The notes beneath the pieces were generated by a model that saw only the letters and a program-made list of their open reading frames with translations, did no database searches and had not been told where the DNA came from. Source: Cannabis sativa (taxonomy: Eukaryota > Streptophyta > Magnoliopsida > Rosales > Cannabaceae). Taken from it: 64,000 nucleotides of DNA. Numbering within the stretch: position 1 is the stretch's first letter; every line of letters starts with the position of its first letter. Location of the stretch: the NCBI RefSeq assembly GCF_029168945.1, contig NW_026870037.1:2480001-2544000 (forward strand), written 5' to 3'. Made by a program: the position numbers and the translations under genes. Of the stretch, positions 33,972 through 46,679 are shown in pieces.

Positions 33972-36900
33972 TGTTGGAATTTATTTTACAAGGATCTTAG
34001 ATCTACTCACAAGTATGTTGATTAACACCCTAAATATGAACTTTCTAAAACGATGAAATAAACACATATAAAGTTTAGGAAACCTTACATTGGGTGCAGC
34101 GGAATATAATGACTCCTTCCGTTCAGATATCTAGCCCTTGATTCCTTTCTGTAGCAGAGCATTATCAATATCTGAACCTGGATCTCTTTCTCTGAATCTT
34201 TGATGCTGAAACTCCTTCTTGCTGAAAGTCTTTCTTCACGATCTTCCTCACTATGATTGAGGTATCACTTGCTGTGTGTGGGCACTACTCTTACACTAAG
34301 AATTTCGAAATCTCAATGAGGAAGAGAGAGAGAGTGGGTTCGGCCAAAGATAGGGAGAGAGAAGGCTCAGTTTTTTCTGAATGAAAAAGTAGAAAATTTA
34401 AGTGTAATTTTCCTGAAGCCTTCACTATCTATTTATAGCATTCCACTAGGGTTAGGTTTGAATTATTTGGCATTAAAATAATGAAAATATCAGTTTAAAT
34501 TGCCTACAAAAGTGGCCGACCCTATACAAGTGAATTTGGGCCTCACTTTTTGTAATTTTGCAGTTTTATCTTTTCTGCATCTGATTTTCTCAAAAACGCC
34601 AATTTTCTAATTCAACCATTTAAATGCCAATTCTAACTATTTAATAACTATAAATAATTATTAAATAATATTGTCATTTATCATATTTATTAATTGAACC
34701 ATACAAAGTATCATAATTAACAAATATGCCCCTAAAACTCTTTCTTTACAATTTCACCCTTACTTAGTGAAAAATTCACAAATAGACATAGTCTAATTTG
34801 AGAATTATAATTGATTAATCAAAACCAATTACATGAGTTTTACAAGCAATATTATCTCAACTAGTGCCGGGACCATGGGTCTATATAACCGAGCTTCCAA
34901 TAAGTGGATCAAGAATTTATTACTAAAATTCACTAACTTATTAATTCTTCGTTGAATCCACGCATAGAACTTAGAATTGAACTCTCAGTATAATAGAATG
35001 CTCTATATGTTCCACCATATAGACACATCATTAGTTATCCATTGTTAAAATCCTAATGTGATCACTGATCCTCTATATGAATGATCTACACTGTAAAGGG
35101 ATTAAATTACCGTTACACCCTACAATGTATTTATTCCTTAAAACACTTGACCCCTTATAAATGATATTTCAGCTTATGTGAAATGAGTACTCCACCATTT
35201 ATGTTCGTTTGGTCAAGCTCGAAGGAGATCATCCTTTGCTTACTATTCGCCAGATAGAAGCTATAGATTCCATGTTTATGATAGCGCTCCCACTCAATTG
35301 CATTACTGTGTTCCCAAAATGTACGTATCACCCTGACCTAAAATTAGGCTTAACTAACAAATCAAAGAACACGAATAGCCTCTCGAGATTGAGCCTAATC
35401 ATATCAGGATTAAGATCATTTAATCTAGGATCAACTAGGCGATATTGACTTGAATAGATATTACGGTAAGTTTAATAAATCTAAGTCAAAGTTCAATATC
35501 GGTCCCTTTTGATGCATACTCCATGCATCCAACCTGAGCTTTACTTTAACCAATGCTCTGGAAAGAACATAGCACTTCTCCAAATGCAAGTAAACTCTGT
35601 TGTAGATTATCATATCAGTAAAACCCTCTGTCTGATAAATCTAGGAAACTTTATTCACATAGTCATGTTTACTTTCCAATGTGTTGACGACACAATAAAC
35701 AGGATCAAGTATGTGAAAAGGGTTTCAGATGAATTTATACATTATGTACATATAATCATGAAATAAATCATATGAATTGTAATACCCTAGAATTAAGGAA
35801 TGGATTAGCAAAAACCCTAATTAGATAATTATGAATAATTGAGGAATTATATTATTATATAGTTCAATATATGTGAAATTTTATGAATTTTAATATGTTA
35901 AAGACCCCGTTGGTGAGCCAGGGGCATTTTGATAATTATGACCCGAGAAAGGGTAAATTGTTGAGATTAATTTAATTACGTGCTTAATATAACTATATTA
36001 TTATATAGTATGCCTCTGTTATCTTTTCAGGTGTGTTCTGACAGGTTGACGCGGTATAGTCACAATCGGGTATTTCGGGCCGAACCGGGTTTGGGGCCGA
36101 AATACATTTTTGGGATTTTATATTGGCATTTTATGGTTGAGTGAATAATCTGAAATTTATTTAGATGTAATTGGTGATGGAAATGACTTTATTGCCCTTG
36201 TTTTGTGCATAAGCTTTTATTTGGCCCAAGAGGGCATTTTTGTCATTTTGCCTATTTGAGTATTTCTAACAAAATGAATTGTGAGTAAATGAAATTCATT
36301 CTTTCTGGTTTTACTCAGCCCTAAACGACCCTCCCTCATCCTCTCTATATTTCATCTTTTCAACCATTTTAATTCTTGAAAAATTAACCTTGAATCTTAC
36401 TTGAAGTTGGTGGAAATCTTGGAGGGATTTTGTTAAAGCTTTGTAGGCTTGGAATTTGGGTAATACTTTGATCTTCTCTTTAATAAATTCTGAGTTAGGT
36501 GAAACTTGATATATGTTTTATGCTATTGTGTTTGTTCTTGAATGCATGTGGGTGTAATTATGTTCATATAAGCTAAGTTATGCTTGATTGTGTTAGTAGA
36601 ATGGAGTATGTTGTTTTGTGGTGAGTTCTAGAGAGAATTTTAGGTTTTGATTGGTGTTTATAATCTGTTTTAAGCTTTGAAGTTTATTGTTGTTGCTAAG
36701 CTTGAGTTTGGACATGGTATTCAAGCTTTTGGGTATGGAATTTTGTTGATTTTGCTCAAGCTTTGGAGCTTTAGTTGGATGTTGTTGATTAATGTTAGAA
36801 TTGATGTTTGTTGTGATGATTTTTAACTGTAAGAAGTTAATTTTGGGTATGGTATGATTGAGGTTCGAAGTTATGGAAAATTAGCATGTTTAAGACCTTA

Positions 36901-38148
36901 AAAATGGAGTTTTGGGGTGTTCTAAACCCAGTCGTCGCGACGGGATTTTCGGCCGTCGCGACTGGATTTGGCAGTGAGAAATTCTGTTTTTCTCAATTTT
37001 GTTTTGGCCATAACTTTTGACTCGGGACTCCGTTTGGGACGTTCTTTATATCGTTGGAAAGCTCGTTCCGAGCTCTATTTGATTATCTGTGTTTTGAATC
37101 CCATGTTTATATTTTGTGAAAGTGAAATTGGGGATTAACCCTATTTGTAAAATCCCGGATTGTGTGACTAGGATTACCGGCACCAGATCAGGAGCACCCA
37201 GGGATTTGGAATCTCTACTATTGCGGGACAACAGGTAAGACAGTGATTAGCACGTAGAGTATGCGCAGTGGCGCTTATGTTGAGAATGATATGCATGAAT
37301 GTTAAGTAACCGGGATTAGGGTTATTACCCTAATAGGAACGGTCTAATAGCCTAGGGTTATTACCCTAGTGATATATGTGTATAAATGCCATGCCATGTT
37401 AATTGAAATGAGATTTAAGGATTATGTGCTCAAGGCATAATCAAGTTGGACTCGGTACTCATAACCGAGATGAACCACTTCTAAGGCCTTAATGTAATTA
37501 GACGTGTGAGAGCAACACGTGGGTCTACATCACGTAGATTTAATTAGATGTGTGAGCGCAACACATAGGTCTACGGTACGTAGACATAAATGGGCATGTT
37601 GATATAATGATCAGGTCTGTGCTATACAGACATATGTGAATGAGCATAATATATTTGTTATGATTTATACTGTCTTGCTGGGCTTGGCTCACGGGTGCTC
37701 TACTGTGCAGGAAAGGGTAAGGCATTAGCTGATCAGCCATGAGTTTCAGGAGCAGGGCGAAGAATGTACATGTTCATGCCACTTCAGACCAAGCGGGTTA
37801 TGGGTCTTACAGTGTTGACTTTTGTATTCTGTTTTGCCGCTTAGGTCGGCTAGTAAGAAAGAACTTGTAATAAGTTTGTAAATATTTTTGGGATCCCAAC
37901 TATTTTGAAAAGTTTAAATATATTACAAGTTTATTTTCATTCTGATTAATATAAAAGTTTAAATTCTGCGCTATTTTAATTAGTAATCCCGATTAGGGGA
38001 TTAGGGTTTCATAAGCTTTTTGGGTAGCGTGCCTAATTATTTAGGGCGTTACATGAACCATGCAACATTAAATGTTATTTCTGATCTATATTAATAAGTA
38101 AATCTGATTGTATTGAAATGAGTTTTATTTAGGGCATAAAACCCAACA
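33972..38148 (-). repeat. Element C 3' LTR, interrupted by a solo LTR
   Basis: Without the 2.28-kb insertion this LTR is about 1.9 kb and matches the solo LTR at 59502-61395 throughout. On the - strand it starts TGTTGGGTTTTATG and ends AATTCCAACA, and has a TATA box (CTATAAATAG) near 34435. Confidence 0.9.
35772..38057 (+). mobile_element. Solo LTR, chromovirus (Tekay/Del)-like, 2.28 kb
   Basis: 35778-38053 begins TGTAATACCC and ends GGGCGTTACA, the paired ends of long Tekay/Del-type gypsy LTRs. ATGAA flanks it at 35772-35776 and 38053-38057, and the undisturbed site is seen in the related LTR near 61290-61310. No internal sequence is present, so it is a solo LTR from recombination. The exact end may differ by 1 bp. 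The class assignment rests on the ends and length only. Confidence 0.78.
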
Positions 38149-38162
38149 AACTCCCACTTGCA
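38149..38162 (-). promoter_or_regulatory. Element C polypurine tract
   Basis: AAGTGGGAGTT on the - strand directly before the 3' LTR start. Confidence 0.7.
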
Positions 38163-41100
38163 CTAATATAAAACTAAAAGTGCGTTTCAAATAATCTCAA
38201 CACCTTGATATACAAATATAGTGTAGTAGTAGTAGTAAACTCCTCGTAATAGGATCTGAAAGGTTGAATTAAACACAACCTTTTCTCCACCATTACTCTT
38301 CCTTTAATCACAAAATCATTGATAATGTGAAATTCCTCTCTATATGTCTACTCTCTTGGGATACTGGATTCTATATCTTTGGCAACTACTTTTGGTTAAT
38401 CAAGAAATTAACACTAGTAGTTTAATGCAATTAGGAATGATGCCAAAAATGTATAGAACTTTCCTTAGACTGAATAAGTACCTTTCCTGCAACCTTAACA
38501 TTCAGTCCCTCTCTGGTAGACCTAGAGACTTCAGATAGGTTTTTACACTTCTCCAAAATCACTATTCCACTCCCAGAGTAATCACCATCTTATCAGAAAG
38601 ATTTACTAGCACAAAGGCAAATTTCGAAATCTGATATGGTGTAGTCTAAGAGTTTTAAACACACCCTTATAGACTAACATATAGTTCCTCTTCTTTATCT
38701 TAAGATTTACTTGATTGTCTTCCAATGTTCTTCTCCTGGATTAATCTGATACCTACTCATTACTCCCACTCAACAGCAGGTGTCTAGTCTAAGGCATACA
38801 AAAGCATATCTAAGACCTCTCACTGTTGATATAAGAAATTCTTTGATGGCTTTATCTTTTCTGGAATAGTTGAGACTTTTCCTTAGATAAATAAAATCTA
38901 TGTCTAAGAAGTTGTGAAGCTTCTATAGATTGCCATTAGAAAGAAAATGCTTCAGCATCTTACTAAAGTAAGCTACTTGTATTAGAGTAAGTAATTACCA
39001 GGTATACCACAAGCCATAGGCTTAGATAAACTCAAACCTATAATACTAGGAACAGGAAGTTTGTTAAGTCCATTGAATAGACTTATAAACGAAAATTTCC
39101 TTTTATGTCCTTGTAATAGAAAACTTTAGGTTACTCCATGTGAATGGGTTAAACCATAGTTCTATTGGCTTTCTTCTTAGTTTCTTATCTTAACAATCCA
39201 TTACTTGTTTAAACTCACAATGGATTTTAATCACTAGTGTCTCCCAAGTCATAAGAAGGTGAGTTCCTAGAAACTCTCCCACTACGACAAGGTACCGTGA
39301 ATTATGTCGAAGAAAACTAGATGGTATTGATCTCTTCGGTTGTGACAAGACAACAGAGGCAGTGGGATCATCATATGTTATATAAGATGATAGAACACTT
39401 TTGGAATCAAGAAAAATATCTCCTTTATTTGCTACTTGATTTTCAGACTTAGTCATTTTCTTAGAAAGTAGTATTTGTTTGAACAAACACTTTCTTATCT
39501 GTTGACAATGGGATGGTCCACCTCTAATCACTTAGAGCAGCTAACAAACCATTGTTAACAGTTCTAGCTTTTCTTAAGATTTTGATTAGGTCATCCATGA
39601 ATCTAGTAATGATTTACATTAAGTATACAACCATGACATCATTCTGAAATTGTATTACCATAGAAGGAATTAGGCAACGACTAGTAACTAATCATCAACA
39701 TGCAACTCGAAATTTTTGGGGAGGTAAGTTTAAAAATATAATTCAAAAATCAATTTAATGATCTTTGAACTGCATATCTACTAACTATTTCTCCACCCCT
39801 ATCAGTTTGCAAGATCTTTAACCACTTACCTTAATGGTTTTAACCATTGGTAGAAATTAATAAAATTTTTAAACATTTCAAATTTCTTGCTAAAAGGTAT
39901 AATCTAGAGTTATCGTTTTAAGAATACAACGAAAAACTCATATCCACCCTTGAATGTACATCCATCTGCGAATGAGATGAACTACTTTCAGTGGATATAG
40001 GCATATTAACTCTTTGCAGAGATTGATCTTGTCAAATCCACTATGAACAAGATACAAATGTCATAGATTAAAAAAAATGTGGTAGTGTCTTTTGATGACT
40101 TAGGTTTATAAAAGAATTCTTAGAATAGTGCAAGTGGATCCTGGTCACAGAATACCTAACTCATATTCCATACAGTTTGAATCCATTAATAAAAGATGGA
40201 TATTAAACACTTGAGAAAGTGTAACTGTATTGTATCTGGAATTAGAAATATAAGAAAATTTCTATTTGGAATCTAAAATTAAAGTCAAAGACTTAAAATT
40301 TATACCAAATATAATGAGTAATTCTATCTTGGACCACCACTACTAATTTAATTCTAAGTCTGATTTGCCCATACGAGCAGGAGATTTCTAAGATTGAGGA
40401 TTTGTATCAATTGGGAATAGAATTTCGGGATTATAATCATATGCGTCATTTAATTTCTTAAGAGAAAATATAGAATGACATGAAATGATTTATAGACCAT
40501 TCATCCAATGATATGTTTTGAAGCTAATTCAAAATGAATAAGCTAAGAGGAATTAGGATAATTTCGTTTATAAATAAGAATCCAACGATGCTTCGATTAG
40601 CGAATGTCAAAGTAATCTTATTTATACAATCTTCTTGTTTCATATCGTAAAAATACTAGTCTAAGGTGTCATCAATTGATGAACAGCTAGATGTCGCATA
40701 TACAATATTTATCTTTCGAGATCTAACACTATTATGTTTGTCTAATGGTGAAAATCCACTAGGGATTTATCTCATTAGATAAACAAGCAAGGTTAGACCA
40801 ACAATGAAGATTCGAAATTAAACTACAACTTAATAACAGAAAATAACATGGTTCAATATAAATTCATACACAATTCAGAAATTATAAAACATATAGCAAG
40901 TAGGAATGACAAGTGAAAATACTAAAACATACAATCCTAAATAATTTCCAAGGTTTTCAACAGACTGATATCAGTGTCCCGTTTAGGCGAGAGTCAAAGC
41001 TACCATCCATTGAATAGAGTTGGCAGCTCATCTAAAATGTTAAACATTCTAGCAACCTTTATTTCGATCAAGATTGGAATTCAGCGTTGTCCCGTTTAGG

Positions 41101-44100
41101 CGAGCGTCAAGGCAATTCTATCTTATGAGCTTCCACCATTGTTTCATAATTTGCAAGTCAAGTATGGTCGCCACCATTAGGGTGATCCATACCATACAAA
41201 ACACTTACAAACTACTTATCATTCGAGATTAAATGGTGCGAAATTGCTAATGAACGTTCCTCCATTAGGGAGGATTACTCACTAAAACAAACGTGGTGTA
41301 AAACCCACAATGGAGATCGAATATCTTAATAATAAAGCTCATTATTTAAAGAGAGTTGTATTTTCTTTGATTCTCTTTATTTAATCTATTTATTTTAAAT
41401 ATATATATTTATTAATTAAAATTTCTAATTTAGAATGAAAAATTCTAAGTATAAATTTTAATTTAATATTTATAAATTTTACTTAGATGGATATGAAAAT
41501 AACATGAATTATTTCCATCTTAGTAATAATTTCCAATAAATATTTAGAAAAATATTCAATTTAAGTTGTTACAAAATTAATTTAAATTAATTTACAACTC
41601 AAATTTAATTTTCTATAAATATATATTGTATTTCGAAAAATTAAAGTATTCTAGGACACAATTTTCGAAAATGCATGTTAAAATAAAAAATTAATCCTGG
41701 AAAAAATTATTCTAATTTAATGTTGGCCCAAAATTAATTAATAAAATTAATTTACAAAAAAAAAAAATATAATTTTCCTATTTAATTAAATATATATAAG
41801 AAAAATTTCAAATATTTAAGTATGATGATGAAAATCAACTTAAATATTAATTTTCTATTTAATTAAATACGCTAGAAAAATACTTCAAGCAAAAATATCA
41901 TCTATCTAGATTTTACTTTGACTAATTAATTCAATTTCTAATAATATACTTTAATTCAATTTATTTTAAATTAATCATTAAATGAAAAAATCATTGATTT
42001 AAGTTGGTCCAAAATTAAAATAAATAATTTACAACTTTAATCTATTTTTCAAGTAAAATTCGAAATTCCAGCATTTAAGAAATGCAATTTCGAAATTTGA
42101 TTAATAAAATAAAGAAAAAACATATTTTGAAAATTATTTAAATTTAGTTTAAAAAATAAATTTCAACTAAATAATTTTCTATTTAATTAAGTGTCATGAA
42201 AAAGAAATATTTAAGTATCATGATGAAAATCAACTTAGATATTTAATTTTTAAATTAATTAAATGTATTAAATTCAAGAAATAAATAATTAAGTGTAGAG
42301 AAGGCTTAATTATTAATCTCTAGTTTAATACTAGGAAAAAATATAATTAAAATAAATTGTACCAAAATTAATTATTTAAATAATTAATTTGACAATGTAT
42401 AATATTTTCCTATTTAATATTAGAAATAATAAGTAGTCTAGAAATAACTATCTAGAAAATATCTTATTTGACTAAGTATCTTTTCCACAAAATTTGAAAA
42501 AATATCTAATTTAAGTTGTATTAGAAAAAATCTAGAACTTAAATATTTTCAAATTTAAATTTAATTAAATATCAAAAATTAAGTTGTAACCACTTAATTT
42601 AAAAATATTCCATTTTAAGTTAATATTCGAAAAGATATTAACTTAAAAAAAATATCTAAAATATTCCATTTTAAGTTAATATTCGAAAACATATTAACTT
42701 AAAAAATATCTTAAAGAATCTTAATAACTAATGCCTAAAATTCCTCAACTTAATTTTAAAATTTGAAATTCAAAAGATATTCGGATTTAAGTTGATTAGT
42801 TAGAGATAACTAAATATCAACTTAAATAGGAATATTTAATGAAAAATTTAAATTAAGCTTCAGAAAGAATCTAGATGGTTATAATTCTATATTCAATTAA
42901 ATACAAGAAAATACACATAGTTTAGCTTAGAATATAAAATTCTTTAAACTATGCTTTTCTTAAATTAATTTCTAAATAAATGAAATTAATTATGTTGCTA
43001 ATCAATTTTATTAGGTTAAACTAGTTTAATTAACCTAGTACAGTTATTCAAATCAGGCAAATGGGCCTTCACAATTGGGGTGGTTCATGTGAGGGGGTGC
43101 TGGGTTCAGTATGTCGTACCCACTACTATGGCTCCCAACTCTCACACAAGGCCCAAAAGAGAGGAATTTAACCTTAAAATGAACAACTGTTATTAATTGA
43201 ATAGGCCCAAAAACTAAATGGGCCTAAATAAAATCCATCAAGAACTATGATATTAGCAACAACAACCTATATGCATCTATAATGAAATTAAACACATAGG
43301 CTCACACATGCACACTTTGGATGGGTCCTATCATGTTGCTAGGTCATACACAGATGAAAGAAGATTGTGAAAATTACCTGTTACAAATTATTTACTTGAC
43401 CAAGGGAGCCATGAGTTAAAATCAGATCATTGGATCTGTCAACAAGTTAACCATGGCTATTTGCAATCAAGCAATAATAGGTTTTAAAAACTTACACACA
43501 AGCTAAAACACATACTCCTTCAACAAGGTTAGCTGGATAGTTGGATGTAGGATTTATTTAATTTTAAATTAAATAATTAATTTCGAAATAATTAATTAAA
43601 TAAAAAAAATAATTTTCGAAAATTTTAAAAAAAATTTGAAAAATTTGAAATTTTAAAAAAAAAAATTAAATTTAAAATTAAACCTACAATTTTGAAAAAT
43701 TAGGTTTCAACCTACCTAAATATCATTTCAAAATTTGCTAACTACTTTTAAAATTTAAATGTTATTTTATAAATAAAAATTAAATATAAAATTAAAAAAG
43801 ATAAATGAATATCTTTTTCAGATTTTAAATGTAATTTGAATAAATAAAATAACAAAATTTAAAAGTTAGCAAAATATCTTACATCTTTTTAAAATTACAT
43901 GATTATAGTTATCTTATTTTAAATTTAAATAAGATCAAATTATTTAAAAAAAAAATTAATTTAAAATATTTAAAATCTCACCTTAAATTTAAAAATAAGA
44001 TAAGATATAATCAAATTTAAAAATAAGATAGATTATTAAGCAAATAAGATAGATACTAACTATTTTTAAATTCAAATTACACTAATATCTTGAATTAAAT

Positions 44101-44634
44101 TTAAAAAATATTAAATTAATTCATAATGATAATTAGAATTGAATTAGGAATAGTAATAGTATAAATACAGAACTACACAAAAAATCGGAAGTTAATTCCA
44201 TGAAAAAGCATGAAAAAACGAAGAAAAACGAAAAAATTGTGAGCTGTACGGACAGTTTTCGCGATCGTAGGAAAATTTCAGCACAGCATGGGTGCACGTG
44301 GGGCTGTGTGGGCGAGGTTTGTGCGGCGGAATCATGTCGTGCATGATTTCTGCGCGCGCATGCAAGTTTCAGCACAACTCCGATTTTTTCGAATCTTCAA
44401 AAAATCATAACTAATTCAAATTAAATCGAAATTGAGTTCTGTAAAAAAGTAACTTGCTTAATTTTTTTCATACTATCCAATAAAAATAATTTCAGAAACA
44501 GATATTCAATTATTTTTCAAAAAAATTCACAAACATCAATCAATCATCAAATAACACTCAATACAACATGATACCATCCAAAAACATCAAACAATCGTTT
44601 TAAAGTCCAAATTTCTTGCAAGTAAATCAATTAC
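38163..44634 (-). other. Element C interior, no recognisable coding
   Basis: 6.5 kb without an ORF above 113 codons. The - strand ORF at 39531-39190 contains QPKRSIPSSFLRHNSRY, faintly like the Pro/Arg-rich linker before copia RT. A 16-bp word GTCCCGTTTAGGCGAG is repeated (40977-40992 and 41089-41104). 41340-42960 and 43540-44130 are extremely AT-rich with ATTTAATTAA-type repeats. Confidence 0.5.
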
Positions 44635-44650
44635 CATGGCTCTGAGGCCA
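44635..44650 (-). promoter_or_regulatory. Element C primer-binding site (initiator tRNA-Met type)
   Basis: The - strand reads TGGCCTCAGAGCCATGG two bases from the LTR. The usual copia site complementary to initiator tRNA-Met is TGGTATCAGAGC; two bases differ. Confidence 0.75.
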
Positions 44651-44652
44651 GT

Positions 44653-44948
44653 TGTTGGAATTTATTTTACCAGGATCTTAGACCTACTCACAAGTATGTT
44701 GATTAACACCCTAAATATGAACTTTCTAAAACGATGAACTAAACACATATAAAGTTTAAGAAACCTTACATTGGGTGCAGCGGAATATAATGACTCCTTC
44801 CGTTCAGATATCTAGCCCTTGATTACGTTCCACGATATAGATACGTCATTAGTTATCCATTGTTATAATCCTAATTTGATCAATGACCCTCTAATAGATG
44901 ATCGACATTGAATAGGCACTAAGTTACCGTTACACCTTCAATGTATTT
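44653..44948 (-). repeat. Element C 5' LTR fragment with internal deletion
   Basis: Matches the start of the left LTR (TGTTGGAATTTATTTTACC...) to CTAGCCCTTGATT, then jumps to the counterpart of about 35009 and ends near 44948. The middle of the LTR and its outer end are missing. Confidence 0.85.
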
Positions 44949-45290
44949 TAATATATTTTTCTTAAATCTAAATGATTTTTTTTCATAATAAATAAATAAT
45001 TTTTTTACATTGCTTAATTAGTTTTAAACTTTTAATTTCTTTTTTAATTTTCTTAATCATTAAAAATAATTTTTTTTAAGATCTAAATTAATTTTTTTTT
45101 AGATTTACTAAAGAAAAATATCGAATCTTTTCCATTTTTATTTTGAGCGGGTACAATTAAATAGTTGTTAAAGTTTAAGGGACAAAATTACTAATTAACA
45201 AATACGTCAACTGTTAAACAGAATAATAGGATGGAACCTATTAGAAAGACTAAATTTATGTAAATGTAAAAGTTCGGGAGGATTCTTAAC
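44949..45290. other. AT-rich spacer
   Basis: AT-rich DNA with many T runs. No gene or element assigned. Confidence 0.4.
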
Positions 45291-45382
45291 AAGCCGTATA
45301 ATTATGGGATCCCGGCTTTTGTAAATAATTAAATAAAACTTTATAAAGTTTATTAGTTAAATCTAAAATTTTAATTTGACAC
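45291..45382 (+). repeat. Chromovirus-like LTR end, left of element A
   Basis: GGGATCCCGGCTTTTG... resembles GGGATCCCAACTATTTTG near the 3' end of the solo LTR at 35778-38053. Its continuation after element A (56362-56450) ends in CAGGGCGTTACA, so element A split an older LTR of that type. Confidence 0.6.
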
Positions 45383-45663
45383 TGTTAATTCCATTTTTGG
45401 CATATTTAATTGACAAAAATATTTTATTATTCATTGTATATTTTCGGCTGGTATACATTAATATGGTTTCCTATTTGGTGTATTCAAACTTGAAAGGAAA
45501 GTTGTCTAGCTTTCCTATTTTTGGAAAAAAGGTAAAAATGGTAAGTTTGGTTACCCATTTCGTTTTTATCTAACCAGCTGTGTTATTCTGATCTTGTGTT
45601 GAGTTTCCCATTTTCTAAGATCAGGTTTCTTGAAGAGAAAACCGGAGCTAGACTTTTCTTTTC

Positions 45664-45671
45664 TATAAAAG
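45664..45671 (+). promoter_or_regulatory. TATA box of the element A LTR
   Basis: TATAAAAG preceded by a pyrimidine run and followed by a purine-rich stretch; the same site is at 55410 in the 3' LTR. Confidence 0.75.
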
Positions 45672-46071
45672 GAAAGTTGTAGTAACTGCCCACGATTCTG
45701 TAGGTACAGAAACGGAAATTCCTGGACTGATTGAAGAATTATTTTAGGGAAGTTTCTAGTGGGTTGAGGTCTTGTTCAGACCGAATGTAAGCTGTCTATG
45801 AGATGTATATTCATTATAAATACATCTTATAGTAGCTAGGTTTTGTATCTCTTTCATACACTTAGAATTGCTTTCATATCTTAAGGAAAGAGTGTCTTTG
45901 TTTAGTACCTCTCTTGGTACCTCTCTTGTATCTTTGAATTTCATTCATATCTTTAGAAAAGAGAGTCTTTGATTTGTAGAGAAGAGTTGTTCTACTCTTA
46001 CTCTGTTTATTTGTTGTTTGTATTGTCTTGAGTCTGTATTCAAGTCTACAACGAAGAAGAACATCAGTGCA

Positions 46072-46245
46072 CCTTCGGGAGAAGGGTATTTACAAGCTTT
46101 CGGGAGATTGCTTTTGAAGTCTTGCATCGGGAGGATACAAGCACACAACCTTCGGGAGATGGTTGTATAGGCTTTCGGGAGATAGCCTTTAAGCCTTGAA
46201 TCGGGAGGATTCAAGCACTCTTCAAGGTGATCGAAGGGAGTTCGA
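46072..46245 (+). repeat. Array of seven GGGAG-loop hairpins in the LTR leader
   Basis: Seven short inverted repeats, each holding GGGAG in the loop. Loop positions: 46077, 46102, 46129, 46154, 46177, 46203, 46236. Stems: CCTT/AAGG, AAGC/GCTT, CTTG-ATC/GAT-CAAG, ACAACC/GGTTGT, AGGCT/AGCCT, CTTGAATC/GATTCAAG, TCGAA/TTCGA. Stems differ in sequence while loops stay TTCGGGAGAT or GGGAG. Present again in the 3' LTR (55817-55991). Confidence 0.85.
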
Positions 46246-46608
46246 GCACTTGGAGTTTTATCAAGATTCGGTTAGTAGGTGGAATACATCAAGCTTGCGG
46301 CATACAATAAGAGGGAGTCTATTTATGCATAAGTCAATTACTTTGTATTTTTGATACCGATCTAATGAATCTTATCTCTGGGCGTGGCCCCGTGGACTAG
46401 TAACAATCTGAAAGGATTGTTGAAACCACGTACAAAAATCTTGTGTGTTTTTACTTTTATGCACTGTTTGTTTTTCTGGGTTTCTCTGGAGTTACGGAGT
46501 TGCATCTGTAACTACGTAAAACATTTTCGCACCGCTTTATTATTCCGCATTTAATTAATCATTTAATTAAATAATCAAACTGGGAATATTAAAATACGGA
46601 ATTTCAAG

Positions 46609-46620
46609 TGGTATCAGAGC
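46609..46620 (+). promoter_or_regulatory. Element A primer-binding site (initiator tRNA-Met)
   Basis: TGGTATCAGAGC two bases after the 5' LTR, complementary to the 3' end of initiator tRNA-Met, which primes minus-strand synthesis in most plant copia elements. Confidence 0.93.
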
Positions 46621-46679
46621 AAGTCACTAAATTCTTAGTGAGATCTTGAGGTTATTCCGTTTAACTTGTTTTGTGTGAG

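Larger units (their letters stand above)
33972..44948 (-). mobile_element. Element C: copia-type LTR element with non-coding interior (- strand)
   Basis: The 3' LTR is at 33972-38148 (with a solo LTR nested in it), followed on the + strand by a 6.5-kb interior and, at 44653, the start of the 5' LTR, cut off near 44948. A primer-binding site next to the 5' LTR and a polypurine tract next to the 3' LTR confirm the orientation. The interior is AT-rich with no long ORF. It is either a LARD-like non-autonomous element or a very decayed copia. It inserted into element B's RNase H region. Its right flank was lost together with the rest of B. Confidence 0.82.
45383..46606 (+). repeat. Element A 5' LTR
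   Basis: Starts TGTTAATTCC and ends GGAATTTCA. The TATA box TATAAAAG at 45664-45671 sets transcription start just downstream, so about 900 nt of the LTR would lead the genomic RNA. This leader contains the hairpin array at 46072-46245. The last 110 bp differ from the 3' LTR in a patch (about 46495-46540). Confidence 0.95.

Noticed and set aside
39190..39531. Real copia pol segment in element C
   Set aside because: Only a faint similarity (QPKRSIPSSFLRHNSRY) without neighbouring RT or integrase motifs; noted but not called.
44133..44375. 80-codon - strand ORF near the element C primer-binding site
   Set aside because: No similarity to gag and no conserved feature; the surrounding interior is non-coding.
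46072..46245. GGGAG motifs as ribosome-binding sites
   Set aside because: Shine-Dalgarno logic does not apply to nuclear plant transcripts, and no start codons follow at the right distance.
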